From JAFIEN01 sp051859505 (GTDB lineage Bacteria > Pseudomonadota > Alphaproteobacteria > Rhodobacterales > Rhodobacteraceae), in NCBI GenBank assembly GCA_051859505.1, contig JBHYFN010000055.1, positions 1 to 23,922 on the forward strand: a DNA stretch of 23,922 nucleotides, given 5' to 3'. Made by a program: the position numbers and the translations under genes. Of the stretch, positions 6,637-15,053 are shown in pieces (positions within the stretch are counted from its first letter, which is position 1; every line of letters starts with the position of its first letter). The notes beneath the pieces are model-generated. The model did not search any database. It was not told the origin of the DNA and worked only from the letters and a program-made list of their open reading frames with translations.

Positions 6637-9480
6637 TTGACCCATCCCCGCCCGACCCTCGACCTCTCGCCCAAGGTCTCGGACGAGGTGCGCCAGACCA
6701 CCTGCTACATGTGCGCCTGCCGCTGCGGCATCAACGTGCACCTGAAGGACGGCCCCGACGGCAGGAAACAGGTCGCCTATATCGAGGGCAACCGCGACCA
6801 TCCCGTGAACAAGGGCGTCCTTTGCGCCAAGGGCAGCGCGGGCATCATGCAGGTCAACGCCCCCTCGCGCCTGCGCGCGCCCCTGCGGCGAGTGGGCCCG
6901 CGCGGATCGGGGCAATTCGAGGAGATCAGCTGGGACGAGGCCCTCGAGACCGCCGTTTCCTGGCTTGCCCCCCTGCGCGAAACCGCGCCCGAGAAGCTCG
7001 CCTTCTTCACCGGGCGCGACCAGTCGCAATCCTTCACCTCGCTCTGGGCGCAGGCCTACGGCACGCCCAACTATGCGGCGCATGGCGGCTTCTGCTCGGT
7101 CAACATGGCGGCGGCGGGCATCTACACGATGGGCGGGGCCTTCTGGGAATTCGGCCAGCCCGACTGGGACCATGCCAAGCTGTTCCTGCTGTTCGGCGTG
7201 GCCGAGGATCACGACAGCAACCCGATCAAGATGGGGCTGGGCAAGCTGAAGGCGCGCGGGGCGAAGGTCGTGGGGATCAACCCGATCCGCACCGGCTACA
7301 ACGCCGTGGCCGATGATTGGTACGGGATCACGCCGGGCACGGACGGCCTGCTGATCCTGTCGCTGGTCCATTGCCTGATGCAGGCGGGCAAGATCGACCT
7401 CGACTACCTCGCCCGCTTCACCAACGCGCCCTGCCTGGTGAACGAGGATCCCGCCTCGCCCCAGCACCTGCTTCTCTTGCGCGACGAGGAAGGCCGCCCC
7501 CTTGTCATCGACCGCCGCACCGGCAAGCCCGCCCCCTGGGACGGCGAAGGGGTAGAGCCCGACCTTTCCGCGACATATCGCCAGGCCGGGATCACCCACC
7601 GCCCCGTCCTGCACCATATGGCCGACCGCTATCTCTCGCCCGCCTTCGCGCCCGAGGCGGTGGCCGATCAGACCGGTATCCCCGCCGCCCGCATCCGGGC
7701 TTTGGCGGCCGAGATCGCCCATGTCGCCTTCGATCAGGCCATCACGCTGGATCGGGAATGGACCGATTTCCGCGGCGTCCGGCACAAGAGCATGACCGGC
7801 CGCCCCGTCTCGGTCCATGCGATGCGGGGCATCTCGGCCCATTCCAACGGCTTCCAGACGGCGCGCGCGCTGCACATGCTGCAGATCCTGATCGGCGCGG
7901 TGGAAACGCCGGGCGGCATGCGCTTCAAGCCGCCCTACCCCAAGCCCGCGACCGCCCATCCCAGGCCGCACAGCAAGGTCACGCCGGGCCAGCCGCTTGA
8001 CGGCCCGCATCTGGGCTATGTGCAGGGGCCCGAGGATCTGTGCCTGACCGAGGACGGCCAGCCCGCCCGGATCGACAAGGCGTTCTCCTGGGAAAACCCG
8101 ATGTCGGCCCATGGGCTGATGCATATGGTCATCGCGAATGCCCATGCCGGCGATCCCTACCGGATCGACACGCTGTTTCTGTATATGGCGAACATGTCGT
8201 GGAATTCGTCGATGAACACGGCGGGCACGATGAAGATGCTCACCGATACGGATGAAAACGGCGATTATGTCATCCCCCGGATCATCTATTCCGATGCCTT
8301 TTCCTCGGAAATGGTGGCCTATGCCGACCTGATCCTGCCCGACGCGACCTATCTGGAACGCCACGACTGCATCAGCCTGCTCGACCGTCCGATCTGCGAG
8401 GCAGATGCCGCCGCCGACGCGATCCGCTGGCCGGTGATCGAGCCCGATCGCGATGTGCGGGGCTTCCAGTCGGTCCTCTGCGATCTGGGCGCAAGGCTGG
8501 GCCTGCCGGGCTTCGTGACTGCGGACGGCAGCGCGAAATACGCCGATTACGCCGATTACATCATCAACCACATCCGCCGCCCCGGCATCGGCCCGCTTGC
8601 GGGTTGGCGCATGGGTGAGGAAGGCCTGCAGCACGGGCGGGGCGAGCCGAACGGGGCGCAGCTTGACAGCTATATCGCCAACGGCGGCTTCTGGATGGAA
8701 CACGTCCCCGAGGACGCGGCCTATTACAAACCCTGGAGCCGGGGCTATCAGGACTGGGCGGTGCGGATGGGCTTCTACGACAGCCCCCAGCCCTATATCT
8801 TCCAGCTCTGGTCCGAACCCATGCGCCGCTTCCAGTTGGCGGCCGAAGGCGAAGGCCCCCGCCAGCCGCCCGAGCACCTCCGCGCCCGCCTCATCGCGAC
8901 GATGGACCCGCTGCCCTTCTGGTATGCGCCGCTGTCGGACAGCGCCGAGACGGCCCGCGACTATCCGCTGCACGCGCTGACCCAGCGGCCGATGGCGATG
9001 TATCATTCCTGGGGGACGCAGAACGCCTGGCTGCGGCAGATCCACGGGGTCAACCCGCTCTATGTGCCGACGAAAGTCTGGCAGGAGCACGGATTCCAGC
9101 CCGGCGACTGGGCGCGCCTCACCTCGCCCCATGGCGAGATCACGGTCCCGGTCGAGCATATGGCGGCGCTGAACGACCAGACCGTCTGGACCTGGAACGC
9201 CATCGGCAAGCGCAAGGGCGCCTGGGCGCTGGCGCCCGACGCGCCCGAGGCCACTAAAGGCTTTCTGCTGAACCACCTGATCCCCGAGCTTCTGCCCGAA
9301 CGGGGCGACGGGCTGCGCTGGTCGAACTCGGACCCGGTCACGGGGCAGGCGGCCTGGTTCGACCTGCGCGTCCGGATCGAGAAATGCCCGGCCCCGCAAG
9401 AGGCGCAACCCGCCTTTCCCGAAATCGCCTCGCCCGTCGGGCAGGGACCCGCCTCCCTTGCCCGCAAGGTAAGCCCATGA
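6637..9480 (+). CDS. soeA: Molybdopterin oxidoreductase catalytic subunit, probable sulfite dehydrogenase SoeA
   Basis: This 947-residue DMSO-reductase-family protein carries an N-terminal [4Fe-4S] site (Cys23, Cys26, Cys30, Cys63 in TTCYMCACRCG and KGVLCAKGS) followed by molybdopterin-guanine-dinucleotide domains. Cys153 in GGFCSVN is the likely molybdenum ligand. There is no twin-arginine signal peptide, so the subunit should stay in the cytoplasm, as SoeA does. Gene order A-B-C with a four-cluster ferredoxin and a DmsC-like anchor, placed after xsc, matches the SoeABC sulfite dehydrogenase known from Allochromatium and roseobacters. It would oxidise the sulfite released by Xsc to sulfate. 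The start is TTG at 6637, supported by AGGAAGGGAGG ending 6 nt before it. Polysulfide/thiosulfate reductase or another relative remains possible on sequence alone. Confidence 0.82.
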   Translation: MTHPRPTLDLSPKVSDEVRQTTCYMCACRCGINVHLKDGPDGRKQVAYIEGNRDHPVNKGVLCAKGSAGIMQVNAPSRLRAPLRRVGPRGSGQFEEISWDEALETAVSWLAPLRETAPEKLAFFTGRDQSQSFTSLWAQAYGTPNYAAHGGFCSVNMAAAGIYTMGGAFWEFGQPDWDHAKLFLLFGVAEDHDSNPIKMGLGKLKARGAKVVGINPIRTGYNAVADDWYGITPGTDGLLILSLVHCLMQAGKIDLDYLARFTNAPCLVNEDPASPQHLLLLRDEEGRPLVIDRRTGKPAPWDGEGVEPDLSATYRQAGITHRPVLHHMADRYLSPAFAPEAVADQTGIPAARIRALAAEIAHVAFDQAITLDREWTDFRGVRHKSMTGRPVSVHAMRGISAHSNGFQTARALHMLQILIGAVETPGGMRFKPPYPKPATAHPRPHSKVTPGQPLDGPHLGYVQGPEDLCLTEDGQPARIDKAFSWENPMSAHGLMHMVIANAHAGDPYRIDTLFLYMANMSWNSSMNTAGTMKMLTDTDENGDYVIPRIIYSDAFSSEMVAYADLILPDATYLERHDCISLLDRPICEADAAADAIRWPVIEPDRDVRGFQSVLCDLGARLGLPGFVTADGSAKYADYADYIINHIRRPGIGPLAGWRMGEEGLQHGRGEPNGAQLDSYIANGGFWMEHVPEDAAYYKPWSRGYQDWAVRMGFYDSPQPYIFQLWSEPMRRFQLAAEGEGPRQPPEHLRARLIATMDPLPFWYAPLSDSAETARDYPLHALTQRPMAMYHSWGTQNAWLRQIHGVNPLYVPTKVWQEHGFQPGDWARLTSPHGEITVPVEHMAALNDQTVWTWNAIGKRKGAWALAPDAPEATKGFLLNHLIPELLPERGDGLRWSNSDPVTGQAAWFDLRVRIEKCPAPQEAQPAFPEIASPVGQGPASLARKVSP

Positions 9481-9524
9481 CCGCAAACCCTTTTCATCCT
9501 GACGGAGGTCTCTCCGCCGGTCGC

Positions 9525-9570
9525 CGGATTTTCAAAGAAAATCCGCCGCGAAATCTGAATCAGATTTCGC
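9525..9570. repeat. Twin AT-rich hairpins between soeA and soeB
   Basis: Two perfect hairpins stand side by side in the 118-nt spacer. CGGATTTTC (9525-9533) pairs with GAAAATCCG (9537-9545) around AAA, and GCGAAATCTG (9548-9557) pairs with CAGATTTCGC (9561-9570) around AAT. Their AT-rich stems contrast with the surrounding GC-rich DNA and resemble the hairpins after xsc. Inside an obligate three-subunit operon they are more likely an mRNA stability or stoichiometry element, or a dispersed repeat, than a full terminator. Confidence 0.75.
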
Positions 9571-9598
9571 ATCCCGGGCCGAAGCAAGGCACGCACGC

Positions 9599-10351
9599 AT
9601 GACAACGCTGCCCCCACCCTCTGCCGTCAAGCTTGGCCTTGTCATCGACCTTGATACCTGCGTCGGCTGTCATGCCTGTGTCATCGCCTGCAAGGGCTGG
9701 AATACCGAGAATTACGGCGCCCCCCTCTCCGACCAGAACCCCTATGGCGCCGACCCTTCGGGCACATTCCTCAACCGCGTCCACAGCTACGAGATCACGC
9801 CCGAAGGCGCCCCGCCCCAGCTGGTCCATTTCCCCAAATCCTGCCTGCATTGCGAGGATGCGCCCTGCGTCACCGTCTGCCCCACCGGGGCAAGCTACAA
9901 GCGGGCCGAGGACGGGATCGTTCTGGTCAACGAGGACGCCTGCATCGGCTGCGGCCTTTGCGCCTGGGCCTGCCCCTATGGCGCGCGCGAGATGGATGCG
10001 GCAGCGGGCGTGATGAAGAAATGCACCCTCTGCGTGGACCGCATCTACAACGACACCCTGCCCGAGGCAGACCGCGAGCCCGCCTGCGTGCGCACCTGCC
10101 CCGCCGGCGCACGGCATTTCGGCGATCTGGGCGATCCGGAGAGCAGGGTCAGCCAGCTTGTGGCCGAGCGTGGCGGTTTCGACCTCATGCCCGAACAGGG
10201 GACCAGGCCCGTCAACAAATACCTTCCCCCCCGCCCCAAGGACCGCCCCATCCCCGACCTCGCCCCGCTTGCCCCCGTCGTGACCGAGGCCAAGGGCTTT
10301 CTCGGCTGGCTTGACCGGGCGCTGTCCGCCCTGCCCGGCGAGGGGCGCTAG
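9599..10351 (+). CDS. soeB: Four-cluster [4Fe-4S] ferredoxin subunit, probable SoeB
   Basis: This 250-residue electron-transfer subunit is of the DmsB/PsrB type. Sixteen cysteines are arranged as four cluster motifs: Cys21/24/27/31, Cys82/85/90/94, Cys115/118/121/125 and Cys142/145/163/167. It would pass electrons from the molybdenum subunit encoded just upstream to the membrane anchor encoded 3 nt downstream. No Tat or Sec signal is present, consistent with a cytoplasm-facing complex. The ATG at 9599 directly precedes the first conserved segment (VIDLDTCVGCHAC) by about 15 residues, and a short AAGG lies about 10 nt upstream. Function as SoeB rests on the neighbouring genes, since this subunit type is shared across the whole DMSO-reductase superfamily. 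Confidence 0.87.
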   Translation: MTTLPPPSAVKLGLVIDLDTCVGCHACVIACKGWNTENYGAPLSDQNPYGADPSGTFLNRVHSYEITPEGAPPQLVHFPKSCLHCEDAPCVTVCPTGASYKRAEDGIVLVNEDACIGCGLCAWACPYGAREMDAAAGVMKKCTLCVDRIYNDTLPEADREPACVRTCPAGARHFGDLGDPESRVSQLVAERGGFDLMPEQGTRPVNKYLPPRPKDRPIPDLAPLAPVVTEAKGFLGWLDRALSALPGEGR

Positions 10352-10354
10352 GCC

Positions 10355-11227
10355 ATGCATCCCGCCCCTTCCGTCATCGTCTTTTCTAGCTTCTCGGGCC
10401 TTGGCTTCGGCCTTCTGTTCTGGCTGGGCCTTGGCCTGCCCGCACCCACCGGCTGGATCGCCTTCAGCTTTTTCGCCATCGCCTATCTGCTGGCGGTCGG
10501 CGGCCTGATCGCCTCGACCTTCCACCTTGGCCATCCCGAACGCGCGCCCCTGGCCTTCACCCAATGGCGCACAAGCTGGCTTAGCCGCGAGGCCTGGGCC
10601 GCGGTCACGGCGCTGCTCGTCATGGCGCTCTACGGCGCGGGGCTTGTGTTCTTCGGGCAGCGGATCGCGCCCCTTGGCCTGATCGGGGCGGCGCTGTCGC
10701 TGGGCACGGTCCTGACCACGGCGATGATCTATGCCCAGATGAAGACCGTCCCGCGCTGGCGGCACTGGTCCACGCCCGCGCTGTTCCTGTCGCTGTCACT
10801 GTCGGGCGGCGCGCTCCTCGCCGGGCAGGGAGGGGCGGCGCTGGTCCTGCTCCTGCTTGCCGCCGCCTTCCAGCTGGTCAACTGGCTCGACGGCGACGCG
10901 CGCTTTGCCCGGGCGGGCCACAGCCTTGCCACCGCTACCGGGCTGGGCGAGAGCGGCGCGGTCCGGTCCTTCGCGCCGCCCCATACCGGCACGAATTACC
11001 TTCTGCGCGAGATGGTCCATGTCATCGGCCGCAAGCACGCCCTTCGGCTGCGGGTGATCGCCTTCGCGCTGGCCTATGTCCTGCCCGCGCTGCTGCTTCT
11101 GATGCCACTTGGCCATGCCGTGGCGGCCCTTGCCGTGCTGTCGCATCTGGCGGGCGTGCTGGCGTCGCGCTGGCTGTTCTTCGCCGAGGCCGAACATGTC
11201 GTCGGCCTTTATTACGGCGCGCGCTAG
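10355..11227 (+). CDS. soeC: DmsC-family membrane anchor, probable SoeC
   Basis: This 290-residue integral membrane protein has about eight hydrophobic helices. DmsC-like stretches are visible: STFHLGHPERAPLAF with WRTSWLSREA (about residues 49-77) and AMIYAQMKTVPRWRHW (about 124-140). It anchors the A/B subunits to the inner face of the cytoplasmic membrane and should hand electrons to ubiquinone. The start follows the soeB stop by 3 nt, so the two are almost certainly co-translated, with GAGGGG upstream serving as ribosome-binding site. The TAG stop is immediately followed by the TAG stop of the convergent dehydrogenase gene, with no intergenic base. Confidence 0.85.
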   Translation: MHPAPSVIVFSSFSGLGFGLLFWLGLGLPAPTGWIAFSFFAIAYLLAVGGLIASTFHLGHPERAPLAFTQWRTSWLSREAWAAVTALLVMALYGAGLVFFGQRIAPLGLIGAALSLGTVLTTAMIYAQMKTVPRWRHWSTPALFLSLSLSGGALLAGQGGAALVLLLLAAAFQLVNWLDGDARFARAGHSLATATGLGESGAVRSFAPPHTGTNYLLREMVHVIGRKHALRLRVIAFALAYVLPALLLLMPLGHAVAALAVLSHLAGVLASRWLFFAEAEHVVGLYYGAR

Positions 11228-12184
11228 CTAGACCGCTTGCGGCAGCGCCCGCCCCTCGGACCAGGCGAGGATATTGTCCAGCGCCATCTGCCCCATCGCC
11301 TCGCGCACCTCGAGCGCGGCGGTGCCCAGATGCGGCAGGAGGACGACATTCTCCATCGCGATCAGCGCGGGCGGGACATAGGGTTCCTTCGCATAGACAT
11401 CGAGGCCCGCCCCGGCGATCCGCCCGTCGGACAGCGCCGCGATCAGCGCCTCTTCATCCACCACATCGCCCCGCGCGATATTGACGAAAACGCCCGTCGG
11501 CTTCATCGCCGCCAGCGCGGCCGCGTCGATCAGCCCGGTGTTCGCCCCGCCGCCCGGCACCGTCACCACGACGATATCGACCGACCCCATCAGCTCGTGC
11601 AGCGTATCGACCTGCAGCGCGGGCACCCTGGTCGCCTTGGGCGAGCGGTTGAAGAACAGGACCGGCATGCCGAAGCCGTAGTGGCAGCGATGCGCCACCG
11701 CCTGACCGATCCGGCCCATGCCGACGATGCCCACCGTCTTGCCGGTGACATGGATGCCCAGCATCTGCGTCGGGCCCCAGCCGGTCCATTGCCCGGCGCG
11801 CAGGATGCGCTCGCCTTCGCCCGCGCGGCGGCAGGTGGCAAGGATCAGGGTCATGCCGATATCGGCGGTGGCATCGGTCACCGTATCGGGCGTGTTCGAC
11901 ACTGCTACGCCCGCGGCCCGCGCTGCCGCCACGTCGATATGGTTGTAGCCCACGCCGAAATTGGCGAGCACCCCGCAGCGGATGCGGCCCTTGGCCTTCT
12001 CGAAGGCATCGGCGTTGAAGGCATCGCCCAGCGTGGGCAGGATCGCGTCATGCTCGGCCAAAGCCTCGGCCGCCTCGTCCACGGTCAGGCCTTCAGCCGT
12101 CTCGCGCAGGGTCACGTCGAAACGGGCACGGGCGAAGGCGAGGTTGGCGTCGGGCAGAAGGCGGGTGATGAGGAGTTTCTTCAA
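11228..12184 (-). CDS. D-isomer-specific 2-hydroxyacid dehydrogenase (glyoxylate/hydroxypyruvate reductase type)
   Basis: This 318-residue protein has the full D-2-hydroxyacid dehydrogenase layout. The nucleotide-binding loop GMGRIG is at 155-160, and Arg238 (NIARG), Glu267 (KEP) and His285 (LPHLG) form the catalytic set. Asn179-Arg180-Ser181 after the second Rossmann strand suggests NADP(H) preference. The closest functional class is glyoxylate/hydroxypyruvate reductase (GyaR/GhrB-like), which would reduce glyoxylate to glycolate or hydroxypyruvate to glycerate. The exact substrate is not readable. It starts with TTG at 12184, overlapping the TGA of the preceding gene as TTGA, and GGAGG lies about 9 nt upstream. 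It is the last gene of the proC operon and its stop abuts that of soeC. Confidence 0.87.
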   Translation of the reverse strand: MKKLLITRLLPDANLAFARARFDVTLRETAEGLTVDEAAEALAEHDAILPTLGDAFNADAFEKAKGRIRCGVLANFGVGYNHIDVAAARAAGVAVSNTPDTVTDATADIGMTLILATCRRAGEGERILRAGQWTGWGPTQMLGIHVTGKTVGIVGMGRIGQAVAHRCHYGFGMPVLFFNRSPKATRVPALQVDTLHELMGSVDIVVVTVPGGGANTGLIDAAALAAMKPTGVFVNIARGDVVDEEALIAALSDGRIAGAGLDVYAKEPYVPPALIAMENVVLLPHLGTAALEVREAMGQMALDNILAWSEGRALPQAV

Positions 12185-12511
12185 TGCAGTCGCCCTCCTT
12201 CGGGCACGGGTTGGTCGGGCTGGATGAGGACGATCTCGCCATTTGCGTCGGGCAGGCCAAGGACGAGGACTTCGGACAGGAACTTGCCGATCTGGCGGGG
12301 CGGGAAGTTGACGACGGCCAGAACCTGCCGGCCGACCAGGGTTTCGGGGTCGTAATGGGCAGTGATCTGGGCCGAGGATTTGCGTTCCCCGATCCCCTCT
12401 CCGAAATCGATCCAGAGCTTGATCGCGGGTTTGCGCGCCTCGGGGTAGGGTTCGGCGCGGGTGACGCGGCCGACGCGCACATCCACTTTCAGGAAATCGT
12501 CGAAACTGATC

Positions 12512-12519
<8 letters not shown>
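12181..12519 (-). CDS. tRNA-binding (EMAP/CsaA-like) domain protein
   Basis: This is a 112-residue single-domain OB-fold protein of the CsaA / MetRS C-terminal type. The family opening ISFDDFLKVDVRVGRV and the central EARKPAIKLWIDFG and SAQIT stretches are clear, and the length is normal for CsaA. Relatives bind tRNA non-specifically or have been described as export-related chaperones; the in vivo role in alphaproteobacteria is unclear. The start is GTG at 12519, supported by GGGAG 7 nt upstream; an upstream ATG at 12555 would add an unlikely Arg-rich tail. It overlaps the proC stop by 8 nt and its own stop overlaps the next start, so all three genes are probably translationally coupled. Confidence 0.85.
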
Positions 12520-13327
<808 letters not shown>

Positions 13328-13375
13328 CCTCGCCCCTCCGCTTTTGCGTCACGTTACGGGGGCGGTCGGGGGGGT

Positions 13376-13413
13376 GCAAGGTGGGGCAATCAAGGCGGGC
13401 AAGCAAGGTGGGG
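13376..13413. repeat. Short direct repeats GCAAGGTGGGG in the proC/aminotransferase spacer
   Basis: GCAAGGTGGGG occurs at 13376-13386 and again at 13403-13413, with a related CAAGGCGGG at 13391-13399, a spacing of 13-14 bp. They lie in the 140-nt spacer between divergent genes and could be a binding site for a regulator of either gene or simple-sequence drift in purine-rich DNA. No promoter could be fixed beside them. Confidence 0.35.
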
Positions 13414-13467
13414 GATCGCGCCAGACTTGTCCTTGCCCGCAGGTTGGGGACAGGCTTATCTGCCGCA

Positions 13468-14580
13468 ATGACCGACGATCCCCGCCTGACCCCGCTTGCC
13501 GCCAGCCTGCCCGCCTCGGTGCCCTTCACCGGGCCCGAAGCGCTTGAGCGCGCGCGGGGGGTGGCCTTCACCGCCCGGCTGGGCGCGAATGAAAGCGTCT
13601 TCGGCCCCTCGCCCCGCGCCATCGCCGCTATGGAGCGGGCGGCCTCCGAGGTCTGGATGTATGGCGACCCCGAGATGCACGAGCTGCGCGCCGCCCTGGC
13701 CGCGCATCACGGCTGCGACCCGGCCCATGTCATGCCGGGCGAGGGGATCGACGGGCTGCTGGGCCTTCTGGTGCGGCTGACGGTGGGGCCGGGCACGCCG
13801 GTCGTGACCTCGGCCGGGGCCTATCCGACCTTCGCCTTCCATGTGACGGGCTTCGGCGGGGTGCTGCACTCGGTCCCCTACCGCGACGATCACGAAGACC
13901 CCGACGCCCTGATCACCCGGGCGGTCGAGACGGGGGCGCGGCTGATCTACCTGGCCAATCCCGACAATCCGATGGGCACATGGCATGATGCCGCGACCAT
14001 CGCCCGGATGGTGGATCAGGTGCCCGAGGGCTGCCTCCTGATCCTCGACGAGGCCTATATCGACCTTGCCCCCGAGGGCACCGCCCCGGCGATCGACCCG
14101 GCAGACGAAAGGGTGGTGCGGATGCGCACATTTTCCAAGGCGCATGGCATGGCGGGGTTGCGGGTGGGCTATGCGCTGGGGCCTGCCGCCCTGATCCGGG
14201 CCTTCGACCGGGTGCGCAATCATTTCGGCATGGGGCGCATCGCACAGGCGGGCGCGCTGGCGGCGCTTGCCGATCAGGGCTGGCTCGCGCATGTCCGGGC
14301 CGAGGTGGCGACGGCCCGCGATCGGATCGCCGCCATCGCGCGCGACAACGGGCTGACCCCCCTCCCCTCGGCCACCAATTTCGTCACCCTCGATTGCGGG
14401 CGGGACGGGCCTTTCGCGGCCCGCGTGCTGGCGGGGCTGGCGGCGCGCGGGGTGTTCATCCGCAAGCCCCTTGCCCCGCCGCAGGACCGCTGCATCCGCA
14501 TCACCGCCGGACGGCCCGAGGATCTGGACCGCCTGGCCAAAGCCCTGCCGGATGCGCTTCGGGAGGCCGCAGCAGACTGA
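13468..14580 (+). CDS. Class I/II PLP aminotransferase, histidinol-phosphate aminotransferase-like
   Basis: This 370-residue fold-type I aminotransferase has LGANESVFGPSP near residues 38-50 (typical of HisC/CobD-like proteins), NPDNPMG at 164-170, DEAY at 194-197 and the PLP lysine Lys224 in FSKAHGMAGLRVGY. Conserved arginines for substrate carboxylate or phosphate binding lie near the C-terminus (CIRITAGRPED). HisC-like members include true histidinol-phosphate transaminases and broad-specificity aromatic ones. With no his genes nearby, the substrate is undecided. The ATG at 13468 was chosen because the family match begins shortly after it. An in-frame GTG at 13381 would add 29 residues of low-complexity sequence read from the intergenic repeats. 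The ribosome-binding site is poor. Confidence 0.83.
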   Translation: MTDDPRLTPLAASLPASVPFTGPEALERARGVAFTARLGANESVFGPSPRAIAAMERAASEVWMYGDPEMHELRAALAAHHGCDPAHVMPGEGIDGLLGLLVRLTVGPGTPVVTSAGAYPTFAFHVTGFGGVLHSVPYRDDHEDPDALITRAVETGARLIYLANPDNPMGTWHDAATIARMVDQVPEGCLLILDEAYIDLAPEGTAPAIDPADERVVRMRTFSKAHGMAGLRVGYALGPAALIRAFDRVRNHFGMGRIAQAGALAALADQGWLAHVRAEVATARDRIAAIARDNGLTPLPSATNFVTLDCGRDGPFAARVLAGLAARGVFIRKPLAPPQDRCIRITAGRPEDLDRLAKALPDALREAAAD

Positions 14581-14582
14581 CA

Positions 14583-14622
14583 GTCTCGTGACTTGCCTTC
14601 CCCCTGCGGGAAGGTGCGAGAC
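14583..14622 (+). terminator. Two-tier hairpin after the aminotransferase gene
   Basis: GTCTCG (14583-14588) pairs with CGAGAC (14617-14622), and inside it CCTTCCC (14596-14602) pairs with GGGAAGG (14608-14614) around CCTGC. It begins 3 nt after the stop codon. There is no T-run, so it is either a Rho-assisted or 3'-protecting structure or the leader of the next gene at 14655. Confidence 0.45.
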
Positions 14623-14654
14623 CCTCGCCAAATCGACTCACAGCAGGATCAGCC

Positions 14655-15029
14655 ATGACACGCAGCCTCTTCCTTGCCCTCTGCCTTGCCGCGGCTCCGG
14701 CGCTTGCGCAGGATCACGACCATCACGCGGGCCATGACATGCATGGCGCCGCCTCCGGCGATCACCCCTCCGAGGCCGCCGCCGCCTTTGCCGCCGCCAA
14801 TGACGCGATGCATGCCGCCATGGATATCGAGATGACGGGCGACGCGGATGTCGATTTCATCCGGGGCATGATCCCGCATCACGAGGGCGCGGTCGAAATG
14901 GCCCGGATCGTCCTCGAATACGGCACCGATCCCGCGGTGCGCGAGCTGGCCGAGGCGATCATCGCCGCCCAGAAGGACGAGATCGCCTGGATGGAGGCCT
15001 GGCTGGCCGAGGCTGTGACCAAGGACTGA
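14655..15029 (+). CDS. Secreted His-rich DUF305 family protein
   Basis: This 124-residue protein begins with a clear Sec signal peptide (MTRSLFLALC to about residue 18-19, cut near ALA-Q), so it should be periplasmic or lipid-free secreted. The mature start is rich in histidine (DHDHHAGHDMH). The DUF305 core follows, with DFIRGMIPHHEGAVEMA at 68-84 and a second helix AIIAAQKDEIAWMEAWL at 101-117. DUF305 proteins are four-helix ferritin-like folds, and CopM of cyanobacteria is a copper-binding member. The His/Met content suggests copper or another soft metal, but this is inferred. AGGA lies about 7 nt before the ATG. The gene is convergent with the permease at 15054. Confidence 0.83.
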   Translation: MTRSLFLALCLAAAPALAQDHDHHAGHDMHGAASGDHPSEAAAAFAAANDAMHAAMDIEMTGDADVDFIRGMIPHHEGAVEMARIVLEYGTDPAVRELAEAIIAAQKDEIAWMEAWLAEAVTKD

Positions 15030-15053
15030 CCCCCGAACCGCGCGCGGCCTTTC

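Noticed and set aside
5236..9486. Open frame of 1416 codons on the minus strand opposite ackA and soeA
   Set aside because: It mirrors two clear plus-strand genes. Long antisense frames are expected when third positions are almost all G or C. Its translation is low-complexity (Gly, Ala, Arg, Asp, His) with no family motif.
13381..13467. Upstream start of the aminotransferase gene
   Set aside because: The added 29 residues come from the intergenic direct repeats and have no family similarity.
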